Shown here piece by piece: positions 46,217 through 57,200 of a stretch of DNA of 64,000 nucleotides. The notes under the pieces are model-generated. The model did not search any database. It was not told the DNA's origin and saw only the letters and a program-made list of their open reading frames with translations. The position numbers were made by a program, and so were the translations under genes. How positions within the stretch are numbered: position 1 is the first letter of the stretch; each line of letters opens with the position of its first letter. The DNA comes from Silene conica (lineage: Eukaryota; Streptophyta; Magnoliopsida; Caryophyllales; Caryophyllaceae): assembly GCA_029255685.2 (NCBI GenBank), contig CM055319.2:7922747-7986746 (forward strand). The letters run 5' to 3'.

Positions 46217-46563
46217 AACTAAGCATTGTAGAGGCAAACAAGTAGAGCTCAAAAAACTGACTGGTAACCAAATATGGAAAGCTGTCCACAAGCAGAAATT
46301 ACCAAATTTTGCTAGCAGGGACTAGCACCGTGCAGCAGAAGCAGCAGTCAGCCAACATTTTGCAGCAACAACATCAGTCTGAAGGGAGTGCTCTAATGCA
46401 TCAGCAATATCAGACTTCAGGAATTGCTAATATGCAGCAACAAAGTCTGCAGGAAATGCTAGCGTACAGCAGCAATATCAGTCTGATCACTTCGGTTAAA
46501 TAAATCGAACAATGACGGGTATGTCCGCCTTCAATGAGAATTTGTGTGAGAAGTTATGGAGAC

Positions 46564-46748
46564 CTTGTTGGCTTTAGCAATTTTGTTGAGTTGGTCAATG
46601 ATGAAGCCTTAGCCCTCGGATGCTGGCACAATGAACTGAAGTCGTTAACAGCAACATTGTTTGCGTCGGCCCATGATTCAAGAGCTTTCGTATTCGGGTT
46701 TACAACGGCTGCCAGGAAGGACTGAAAACTATCTCCATACACCCATAT
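46564..46748 (-). pseudogene. long-chain acyl-CoA synthetase exon fragment in CACTA
   Basis: A single exon on the minus strand reads IWVYGDSFQSFLAAVVNPN, then ALESWA and FSSLCQHPRAK, the well-conserved C-terminal region of plant LACS proteins. It starts after a TTCAG| acceptor at 46748 and ends at an AAG|GT donor at 46564. No neighbouring LACS exons are visible. LACS activates fatty acids to acyl-CoA; this fragment lacks the AMP-binding motifs. Its orientation opposes the LINE-type piece. Likely gene-fragment capture by the CACTA element. Confidence 0.75.
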
Positions 46749-47822
46749 CTGAATCAGAAAGACATCAGTTGTATCAATATTAGTCGAACTCTGTCAGAGT
46801 TGTCGAAAAAGCGTGTTAATCAGAATGCACCTAATGTCAAGTACCCCTGTAGTAGGGACAGTAGGGACAGGGCTATAGAATCAGCCATTTTTAAGGCCTA
46901 AGGACGACTGTCAGGCCGACACACCAATTGATATCGCTACTAAACTGAAACCGGAATTAAGCACTATGAATGCAGTATTAGACGCAGGCTTCCACCAAGA
47001 CCCTCTTTTAACTGAAGCAACACAGTTAATGATAATGAGGTTCAGACTTCAGAGTGACTAATGATCAGAATTCGGGCAGTTTAAATCACCTTGCTGAAAA
47101 CAATCTTGTCGAAAAAAAGGCGATGCTTCTTCATGCTTATACCCTGAATTCATGTTGCTCAATTTGCTGCATATACACAATTTAGGACAAATGAAGAATT
47201 AGACTCAAATTTAAGCCGGGAATCGAGATATTGTGTTGCTCAGACTAGGCGGTATGTATTTAACACGGCCACGTGGGAAGGATGTATCGGATTAATATAG
47301 AGAGGGGAACAGAAATTGCAGATTTCAGTACAATAATTTTGCGAGGGACTGTTACGTACTAGGAGTAGGCGAGATTGAATAATGGACGTTTCACGGTACC
47401 ACTTGAATTGATCTTCTCCGTTAAACCTGAGAGTGGGAGTGTGGGACAGTACGCCATCAAAAGCTTAAACATGTCGCTGTTTTTCAGTAAAGCGGAGACT
47501 GTAACGCACTTGAGTAAAGTCGCTGTTATAATTTGACGTTCGAGGTAAAAACATGAACTCAGTAGAAATGCGGTTAGTATTACCTGTGTATATTCTATCC
47601 AACACGCAAGGAACAGTGCAAAGTATAGTTGGTTTCAGCTATTTAATGTCATCAGATAACAGCTTGACATCCTGAACAAACAACCAGTTATCAGAGTACA
47701 GAAAAATCTAGATTTCACGAACAATGGCTTCAAGGTTTGATACAAGAAGCATCAGAATCAAAGTGAGCTCATACTCTTTTAGTAATCGTAATGGTGTTAT
47801 GTCGATAGTGACTCTTTCAGCT
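46749..47822. other. CACTA interior, no gene recognised
   Basis: No convincing frame or repeat. Composition is less AT-rich than the flanks, so further captured pieces are possible. Confidence 0.4.
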
Positions 47823-47967
47823 AGTGCTACTGCTGCTGTTACTTGATGCTGGTTGTTGTTGCTACTGCTGGTTGTTGTTGATGTAGTTGGTTGTTGCTGG
47901 CTGCTACAACTGCTGGTTGCTGATGGTGGTGGCTGCTGGCTGCTGTTGGCTACTACTGGCTGCTGCC
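47823..47967. repeat. CTG/TTG triplet-rich stretch
   Basis: Imperfect CTGCTG, GTTGTTG and GCTGCTGG triplets. Frames rich in Leu, Val and Cys are artefacts. Confidence 0.6.
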
Positions 47968-50069
47968 TACCTGAAAAATAACATCAAGAAATTAGAAGGA
48001 ACAAATCACAGACAGAAGTTGATGCTTGTTATAGGCTTACCATTCAAAGACACCTCTCCATGGCATTTGGTATGTGTTAACCAGTAATGCCCATACCAGT
48101 TTACGAAAGTTCCAATTTAAAGAGACGGACCTGGATAAAAACCGTTGCCCGCATCTGTTGTATGATTGTATTACCTACGAAGATCCGAATATCCTGGTAC
48201 ATCTATTAGAGTTCCAAAAGTTCCTATTTATGCAGGAATCCAATTGTAAGCTCTTTAGGGAAATGAGAAGTGTTAGCAAATTGTAACCAGTAATGCCCAA
48301 TCCAGTTACGAACTTCCTGAAATGAGAACTTTTGAGCCTCTAATGCAAATTGATGTTGGCCAACAGATTTTGATGGATCATACGACTATGCCCTCTAATT
48401 CTTGAAAATTATATTTTTGATACTAATATACCAAAACATTAAATCTGTACATCCTCTCCTTGGCTCCTCAATCCAGTTCCAGAAAACAAATTTGGTTCCT
48501 CAAATCATATAGTTTATCAATCAAATTATTAACAAATCATATACTATTATTATCAAATTATAAATCCAAACAATAAGAACTCAAATGATATAGTTTATCA
48601 ACAATAAATTCAATAACACAACAACAATCGATTGTATGATATTGATAAGATGCTACTCCGTAGAATTTTAATGAAGATACGATAATTGATATGTGACATA
48701 CGGTAATTGATATGGAACGATAAATACCTATCTTTGCTTGCGTGGTGTAGTCAGAAAAACCCGTAGTATTAACTGATGCGAAAACCGGTAGTCTGCGAGT
48801 TCAAATTGGAGTGTCGATGGAGGCGTGATGAAATGGAGACGACAGTTGGCGATGTGGGTGATGATGTTTGAGGGAATCCTGAAGAGTTTATTATTTGTGA
48901 ACATGAACAAGAAACAAAATTGGTCAATACATGTATATCGGATTATCGGTAGAGGTGAATTTCACAAAAGGGTTTTTGAGTTTTGTCGGTTGTAATTAGA
49001 AATGCTACAAATACATATAAAAATGAAGGTATGGTGGCATTATCATTAGATTTAAGTTTTATTTCGTTTTTAATGGAGGTATGGAGGTATGGTGGCATTA
49101 TCACTTAAAAGTTAAAACCCGTAGTATCTTTGCTTGCTTGCTTGTCGGTTGTATATATTTTCAATATATACAAATACATTAAAAATATCGTTCATTGACA
49201 TTATCATTAGAGTCGTTATTAATGTTGGTTGTTAATACAACCGTCACAAAGAAGGTATGGTGGCATTTTTTATTGAGAACGGCCATAAAGAATTTATGTT
49301 ATCACGTTATTTCTCAATTAAATCGCCACGGTAATACTCCTATATACATAAAAATTTCATTCTCGCCAATTTTTTGGGCCTTTTGCGTCTTTTGTATCAA
49401 AAATGCCACAATAACCGCGTTGTGATAGGGTTTTTTATACTAGTATATCCACTATCCAACTATAAAGGGTTGTAACTAAACTTGTCGAGGTGATAGGGCG
49501 GGTCATGACAAATACGAGTTTTGGGCTGGGTAAGGTTAGAATACTAGCCGACCTGAACTAACGAATCATATCTGGTTTGAATCGCAAATCGAGATTTTAG
49601 GTTCTTAAACGTGGAAAAAACGGGTCTGGTCGAGATTTGACAAGTTTACTTATATAACTCCTATAAGTTTCTTACTTATACTTCATACAAGTGAGAAGTC
49701 GATATATATGTGAATCGTCATCGAATAAAAGTGAAAAGAAATTGACTATTAAAGAGTCTTAATTACGGGTAATCATGTCAAATGATAAAGATTAGGTAAT
49801 TTTGATTCTGAATCGAAGTTTTGTTATTTTGATTCGGGTATGCCTTTGACTCCGGTCAATATAAGTAGTGTTATACTGTATTACTTAAGAAGTATAACTT
49901 TATTTAATAAATCAAAGCAACACTTACATAAAAATGTTGCATTTGTGAATGTACACTTATATAAATATTAAATGTTGTATTTGTGAATGTAGCATGCAAC
50001 ACTTATATAGTAAGTGTACTTATATAATAAGTGTTATCTTTGTTAATATATTAATATATTAAGACGGTC
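47968..50069. other. CACTA interior and right side, no gene recognised
   Basis: A 70-codon plus-strand frame at 48074-48286 (LRKFQFKETDLDKNRC) reads plausibly as protein, but I cannot identify it. A phrase containing CCAGTAATGCCCA occurs twice (48081, 48287). The remainder is AT-rich. Confidence 0.35.
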
Positions 50070-50712
50070 ATTCATAATAAGCGTTCTCTTTGTTAATCTA
50101 CGAGAACGGTCATACATGTTAGTTCAGCGTTCTCTTTGTTAATCTACGAGAACGGTCATACATGTTCAGCGTTCTCTTTGTTAATCTACGAGAACGGTTA
50201 TACATAATAAGTGTTCTCGTTGTTACTATTTTGATATATTAAGACGGTTGGTCAAACATAACCGTTCTCGTTGTTAGGCTACGAGAACGGTTCATACAAA
50301 TAACCGTTCTCTTTTGGAGTCATCTATGAGCGCCAAAAATAAAGTGACAAAACAGAACGGTTCCGCATTTAACCGTTCTTAAAGGGGCGTTCTATTAGCC
50401 CGATTTTGTAGTAGTGTCTCCCCCTTTCTCATCTCACCGTTTTCTTTCTTTCTAAACTTCATGACTTTTATTAGAATCAACTATTCAACACGGAGATTAA
50501 TAAAAACCTTAATGAAGCTGAATTTGAAGCACTTTTGCAGGAATTTAAGACTGATTATAATCAAACTCATTTTGCGAGGAACAAAGAGTTTAAGGAAGCT
50601 GCTGATAAACTTGATGGTCCTTTGAGACAGATTTTTGTGGAGTTTTTGGAGAGGTCTTGTACTGCTGAGTTTTCTGGCCTTTTGCTTCATAAGGAGCTTG
50701 GTAGGAGGCTTA

Positions 50713-50840
50713 AGGTATTCTTTTTCTCTTCTTTAATTTATTCTTCAATTTCCTTCCTTGTACGGGTTAATTGAAAAGGTATTCTTTTTCTCTTCTTTAA
50801 TTTATTCTTCAATTTCCTTCCTTGTACGGGTTAATTGAAA
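50713..50840 (+). repeat. 64-bp tandem duplication in CHL27 fragment intron
   Basis: AAGGTATTCTTTTTCTCTTC through GGGTTAATTGAAA occurs twice back to back. The first copy begins at the exon end, so the donor GTATTC is duplicated 64 bp into the intron. Confidence 0.9.
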
Positions 50841-50926
50841 TGGTAAGGTAATAAAATAGAGTTTAATTGAAATAAATCGAGTAGAATTGAGCTGAAGTGA
50901 ATTTACTTGAAGATAGTAAAAAAAAA

Positions 50927-50998
50927 AGGGCCCAACCGGGTTCGAACCGGTGACCTCTTGATCTGCAGTCAAATGCTCTACCACTGAGCTATGGACCC
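50927..50998 (-). tRNA. tRNA-Cys (GCA)
   Basis: A 72-nt cloverleaf on the minus strand. Acceptor stem GGGTCCA/TGGGCCC, D arm GCTC-AGTGGTAGA-GC, anticodon loop CTGCAGA with GCA, T arm ACCGG-TTCGAAC-CCGGT, discriminator T. Box A and box B are intact, and a T-run follows as a pol III terminator. No CCA is encoded, as expected for a nuclear gene. It sits antisense in the first intron of the CHL27 fragment. Confidence 0.95.
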
Positions 50999-51598
50999 TT
51001 GATGTTGTTTAAGACGATTACTTTGCAATGATAATGCATGTTAAAAGATAGTTATGCATGCACAACTGACATGGACCTTTCAAAAAAGCATTAGCATTAC
51101 CAATTTACCATAAATTGAAATTGAAGGTATCAAATCCTGATATTCAATAATGTGTCATTTAATTTGCAGAAAACAAACCCAGTGGTGGCCGAGATTTTCT
51201 CCCTCATGTCCAGAGATGAAGCTAGGCATGCTGGGTATGTTCCCCCAAACTCTCTGCTCCAACTTCCCCTTTTCATAATTTTATTCGCTTTATAGTAATG
51301 CATGCTGGGTATTGTAAGGGCACCTTTCAGTAATTCAGTGCCAACAGCTTTGAACCTAGGTCATGAGTGAGTTGTTAACGCCACATCCCGTGTGTAAATA
51401 ATGGATGCAGATTTCTGAATAAAGATTTGTCAGATTTCAACCTGGCCTTGGACTTGGGGTTCTTGACCGGGTTGATTGCAATGTGGTTGCTCATTTAATT
51501 CGCAGTTAAGGACGATAAATTTAGTTTGGAGTTGTCATGTTCAATTTTTAAATAGCTGTTATTTGATGGATGATTGTAGTAGCAATGCCAGATGAATG

Positions 51599-52598
51599 TG
51601 TTGGGGCTGGTGTCCTTGACAATTAAGTACAATGACTTATTAAATCTCTTTAAGGATCACAAGGGCATACTTTTGTATTATTACCAGTTGATCCACGTTT
51701 ATCAATAACGGTTGGCTTGCTAGATAAGTTTGACGTTATTGTCATACGGATGGCGGTGATCAACTGGTCCCTATACGTCACACCTATAGGACACGTTTGA
51801 GAGATGTGAAGGTATGAAAATACAATCACATTTATGCCGGATATGACTAAACAGTTAGTCAGAGGTATTGACTATTAAATTAGTCAATAAGATGTTGAGA
51901 TTATTATTTAATACGGATTAAATAATTTTAGCTAATACGGATTACATGTTTAATTCGTAAATTAAATATTAACGGTTATATTTAATTAAATATTGTATTC
52001 GCGAATTAATATAAACAGTTATATTAATTTAGGTAATTATACAATATCGTATTTTATCAGACCATTATTAATATATCGACTGTATTAATAACTGATAACA
52101 TGTTACGATTTATAAATAAAACCCGCGAATAAATTATAGCTAAATGGGTCGAATCACGCATTGGAATAAGGTAAGAGTGGAAAGCCCACTCCTACCCGAC
52201 ATCAATTTCGGCCGGCCAAGTGTAGTATATAAGGAGAGTCCTTCTCCTTATATCAAATACTCTTGTTGCACTGTTTAATAAATCTCAAGGTAAAATTAGG
52301 GTTTGAGAGCATTCTTCTCCCAAAACCTCAGATCTCACATCTAAAACCTCAAGGGCTCTCCCTATATTGCAAGGCAATTGGAGAGGATTTCTAGCACACG
52401 CGGCCACGTCTCAAACTAAGTCTTGGGTGCAAGTTATAGGAGGGAATTTGCATTAATTCCTGTTCTTAGGCCATAAGCACAAAGGACCAAAGGTTGAATT
52501 CTTTTTCTTATCCTTTTTAATCTTATGACTATAAACACAACTGTATTTTTCATTATAATCCTGCAAGTTTAGGGTGAATACATGCTTTATTCCCCACA
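51599..52598 (+). repeat. 5' LTR of copia 2
   Basis: 1000 bp. A TATA box, TATATAAG, is at 52226-52233, shortly before the stretch TCAAATACTCTTGTTGCACTG where transcription could start. Confidence 0.95.
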
Positions 52599-52600
52599 AG

Positions 52601-52613
52601 TGGTATCAGAGCC
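52601..52613 (+). other. primer binding site of copia 2
   Basis: TGGTATCAGAGCC, complementary to the 3' end of initiator tRNA-Met, two bases after the LTR. Confidence 0.9.
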
Positions 52614-52693
52614 AGGCCATGAAAATTTTACTTTTGTGTTTTTCATAAGTTTATTTAAAAGTTTCTGAAAAATCTCGTTTCTGCCGCTGTGTC

Positions 52694-52850
52694 GGTCGGT
52701 CGACCAGTTATAGCGGTCGGTCGACCGCCCCTGTGTGAGTTTTCTGTTTTTTTTTTCAAAACAGTTTCCTTTGTGAGAAATCGTGTTCAGAAACTCGGTT
52801 TCGTGTTTTGTGGTCGGTCGACCTGTTCTTCGGGTCGGTCGACCATTCTG

Positions 52851-52886
<36 letters not shown>

Positions 52887-52929
52887 TCCGTCAGGTGGTC
52901 GGTCGACCTGTTTTTCCGGTCGGTAGACC
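52694..52929 (+). repeat. three pairs of GGTCGGTCGACC in the copia 2 leader
   Basis: Starts at 52694 and 52715, 52812 and 52833, 52897 and 52918. Within each pair the spacing is exactly 21 nt. Five copies are perfect; the sixth is GGTCGGTAGACC. The core GGTCGACC is palindromic. A run of about 30 A lies between pairs 2 and 3 (about 52855-52882). Confidence 0.95.
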
Positions 52930-54282
52930 ACCCCTGTAACAGAATCGTTTTTTTTTTATTTTACGAAAATAACATGTTTTATTTTCACATGGCTTAAAAT
53001 AATATACTATATACGGAAATAGTGTATTATTTAGTGAAACGGTTCACCCTCGCTTGATACATATTGTTTTAAAACAGTTTAAAATAATGGATTATATGTT
53101 TGTTAAAATTGGTGATTAAAACGGTATAGTCACTTAATTTTAATCTTAAAAGGTGGTTTCGTATAAATTTATTAATCATAATAACAGTATTATGTCATGT
53201 ATAAATTGTTTTTAGTTGATGCATTTTATTTATCGTCTTGTGAATGCCTTGAATGCTTTCAATAACGTATTTAATTTTTGCAAACGGTTGTAACTTAGTG
53301 TGGCCTTAGAAGATTGTGTCACCGTAATGAAGGGACACGATCTTGCTTGTAATTTTGAGATCTTGAATCTCCGTTTTGGGTTTTTGCCATGTAATTACTT
53401 TTGTATTTAAATTAGAATGTATCTAGGACTACTTTTGTAATTTAAATTAGTAATTTTGTGAAGACCAAAGACAAGACGGAGGCCGGATGCTCACTCCCGC
53501 TGCAAGGACCAAGATGGAACATCAAGACAAGCTTCTAGGGTCCAACAGTGGATTCCAAGTTGTTTTATGTTTATTTTGGTAGGATAGGCCACACTAGGAC
53601 TTTTATTTACGTTTATTGCATTTATCTTACGCTTTCATCGATAATAGCTTGCATCATATTCCGCCTAAAAACCAAACCACCTATATCATGCCTGAAAACT
53701 GACTCATGTAGAGGTTACGCGTTAGTTTTCTGTGACAATACAGATGTCACATGTCAATTTAAAAGCCATCACTTTATTTAATTCATTCACGCAAATGCTA
53801 GTTTTTAGTTCACTTAAATATGGATAAATAAGAGTTGATGGGGTCTTCCTCGTATAACCAAAAAATTGAGATTAGTCTTTATAAATCAGCCTCCCATGAA
53901 TCCCTTCTTCGTCGGTAGGCATAATATGACCCCTTCTACGTCGGGTAAGTGGGAACAGATGATTTATTTTATCTCAACATCATGGTCACTCGATAATATT
54001 CCAGTGACTGAGATGGACTAAAAGATAGATATACGGAAATCTATCGACCAAGAGTTCCAACGATTGGAATTAGCCAAACTGTGGGCTTATCAATATACGG
54101 AAATTGAGTCTTGGGATCGTTTATATAATTCTTGAGGGAGATCAATTATATAAATGCATGAGTCTACGAGTTTAAATTCAATTTAATATAGACTTAAATC
54201 ACAACAATAACTTGCTTATATGGTTTTGTTTTATCTTCTTTTCAGTGTAGAACACGTTCATTAAAACTGCTGTAAAACTAAA
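52930..54282 (+). other. copia 2 untranslated leader
   Basis: Between PBS and gag start. No conserved domain is visible. A short frame at 53548-53781 is not supported. Confidence 0.6.
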
Positions 54283-57200
54283 ATGGCTGGTGAAGACCCA
54301 ATGCCAAGTGCCAAGCTAGCACGTGAATCCTGGCTAAAAGCCTTCATGGACTCCATGAATCAGTCAACTAGACTGAGGAATGATGGGTCAAACTTCTCTG
54401 ACTGGGAGGCAGCACTACGGAATGCTGCCATTGCTGACGGAAAGCTCAAGTTCTTAACTGAGCCCATTCCGCCACATCCAGGAACTGGAGCTAGAGCCAA
54501 CGAAATTCGCGCTCATAGCGATTTCGTTATGGAAGCGGGTGCGATAAAGAACGTACTCATCTATGCAATGGAATCCAATTTGCAAAGACGCTTCATAACC
54601 CATGGTGCAAACAAGATTTTCACCACGCTCACTAACGAATTCTCCAAGGCTCCGAGAATCGTTTCTTATGAGCATACCTGTCGCTTCTTTGAGGCGAAAC
54701 TCCAGAAGGGCCAAGCTGTTAGCCCACATATTCTCAACATGATTGAGAATATCGAGAAACTGGAGTCCCTAAACTGCAAGATCAGTGAGAACATCATCGT
54801 TGATCGCATGCTTCATTCGCTTCATGATGGGTTCGCCCTCTTTAGGGCCAACTACTACATGAACGACATGAAGAAGACTCCCCATGAGCTCCACTCCCTT
54901 CTCGTACAGACTGAGAAGGATCTAAAGTTGAGTGGGAGTCTAAAGCAGGATGTTCTCATGATCTCCAGTAAGGGAAAAGGTAAAGGGAAGGCTAAAGCTC
55001 AGGGCGACCTAGCAGTAGGTAAGCCCAGGTTCAAGAAACCAGGATTTGCTAAGAGTGGGCCAGGTGAGTCAAGCAACTCACAGGGCAAGACAAAGAGCAA
55101 GGATACTAGCATGGAATGTCACCATTGCCACAAGACTGGGCATTGGAGGCGCTCCTGCCCCGTGTATCGGGAGGACATTAAAGCAGGTCGCGTTACTCCT
55201 GTTGGTATGTCTTCTTCTTCTTTTATTCACATGATTGAGATTAACCATGCAAGTTGCGGAACTTGGGTACTTGATACTGGTTGTGGTTCTCATCTATGTA
55301 ATCATGTGCAGGGCCTCCGAAACCAAGAACCCCTAACCAAGGGTGAGGTGGACCTGCGTGTCGGGAATGGAGCACGTGTGGCTGCAGTCTTGAAGGGAAC
55401 ATACGTAATCCAGCTTCCAAGTGGATTCGATTTATTTTTATATAACTGTTATTATGTTCCTAGTTTATCCAAAAACATTATTTCAGTTTCTGCACTTGAC
55501 AAACTTGGTTTTTCATTTGTAATAGAGAATAATAGCTGTATTTTCTCCTTACACAATATGATTTATGGCAAGGCAGTTTCCATGAATGGAATTTATGTTT
55601 TAGATCAAACTACCGAGATATTACATGTGAATAATAAAAGATTAAAGGTAGGTGACAAAGATCAAACTTACTTATGGCATTGTCGTATGGGACACATAAA
55701 TGAGAAACGCGTAAAACAGCTCATACAGAATGGAGCTATATTGCCCTTTGATTTCGAATCATATGGCACGTGTGAATCATGTCTCATCGGCAAAATGACT
55801 CGTATTTCCTTCAAAGGTGTTGGAATGCGCGCTGCCGACCTATTAGGACTCATACATACGGACGTATGTGGCCCTATGTCGATCAACGCACGAGAAGGCT
55901 ATAGGTATTTCATCACTTTCACGGATGATTTGAGTAGATATGGCTATGTCTACTTGATGAAACATAAAAGTGAATCCTTTGACAAGTTCAAAGAATACCA
56001 GAATCGGGTACAGAACCAGCTGGGTAGAAAGATTAAAGCACTACGCTCGGATCGTGGTGGTGAGTATCTTTCACGCGAGTTTGATCAACACCTAAAAGAC
56101 TGTGGGATCGTGCTACAGTTGACTCCACCTGGAACACCACAATTAAATGGTGTGTCCGAACGGAGAAATCGAACTTTACTTGATATGGTTCGATCCATGA
56201 TGAGTCACACCGTTGTGCCTGATTCATTGTGGGGCTATGCTCTTTTGTCGGCCGCTCTAATACTTAACCGAAGTCCGTCTAAAGCTGTTGACAAGACTCC
56301 ATTCGAGTTATGGAAGGGAACGGTCCCTAACTTGTCCTTTATTCGGGTTTGGGGCTGCGAGGCTTATGTCAAGTGGAGACACGAGGATAAGCTCGGCCCG
56401 CGATCGGTCAAGACATACTTTATAGGCTATCCAAAGGGAACGTTTGGTCATTACTTCTACTCGCCTACCGAACAACGTGTTTTTGTTGCGGCTAGTGCGA
56501 CGTTCTTAGAGAAAGAATTTCTCGAGAACAAGTCGAGTAATAGAACCTTCGAGTTATCGGAGGTTCAAGAACCAACTACCGAGCAACCATTGGAGGAAAC
56601 AGTACCTTCAACCGAGGCTGCGGTAGATATCCCTGAGGAACCTAGGAGGTCAGGAAGAGTCTCTATTCCACCGGACAGATACATTGGTATGGTCGAGGAA
56701 CACGATACAGATGACGTCTTACTCCTAGAGGGTAATGAACCCACAACCTATAAAGGTGCCATGACCAGTTCTGACTCAAAGCTATGGCTAGAAGCCATGC
56801 AATCCGAGATGGACTCCATGTATGAGAACAACGTGTGGGATCTTGTGGACCTACCTGCAAAGGTACGTCCCCTTCAATGCAAATGGCTTTACAAGATAAA
56901 GCATGCCGTGGAAGGACAACAAGATATCCACATGGCTAGACTAGTTGCTAAAGGTTTCACTCAAGTGCCAGGCTTGCACTATGATGAGATCTTTGCACCC
57001 GTAGTCATGCTACGTTCCATTCGGATTATCTTAGCGATCGCCGCATTTCATGACTATGAAATATGGCAAATGGACGTTAAAACCGCCTTCTTAAACGGTT
57101 ATTTGGAGGAAGAGTTGTACATGGTACAACCCGAGGGTTTTATCGATCCAGCACATCCTAAGAAAGTTTGCAAGCTTAAGCGTTCCATCTATGGACTTAA

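Larger units (their letters stand above)
45077..50416. mobile_element. CACTA-type transposon (5.34 kb), non-autonomous
   Basis: Begins CACTACTACAATTTTGATC and ends in the complement CACTACTACAAAATCGGGC, with a 3-bp duplication TCT (45074-45076, 50417-50419). Both subterminal regions (45100-45490 and 50070-50390) hold many direct and inverted copies of GAGAACGGT, the usual binding-site clusters of CACTA elements. No transposase frame is seen. The interior carries host or foreign gene pieces (see 46016 and 46564) and a ~215-bp tandem duplication. Confidence 0.9.
50475..51468 (+). pseudogene. CHL27 (Mg-protoporphyrin IX monomethyl ester cyclase) fragment
   Basis: Three exon pieces match plant CHL27/CRD1. 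Exon piece 1, about 50475-50714 ([40 protein letters not shown]), is joined by GT-AG introns to 51170-51234 ([20 protein letters not shown]) and 51411-51468 (FLNKDLSDFNLALDLGFLT). Homology starts abruptly (a stop sits just before it) and ends abruptly after the FLT triplet. CHL27 is the chloroplast diiron cyclase of chlorophyll synthesis. The fragment holds the Glu and E-x-R-H ligand regions but lacks the transit peptide, the start and the C-terminal two thirds. It lies in the Helitron-like element, so it is a captured fragment. Confidence 0.9.

Noticed and set aside
52855-52884. Poly(A) run as the tail of a retroposed transcript
   Set aside because: It lies inside the copia 2 leader between two motif pairs with no target duplication around it.
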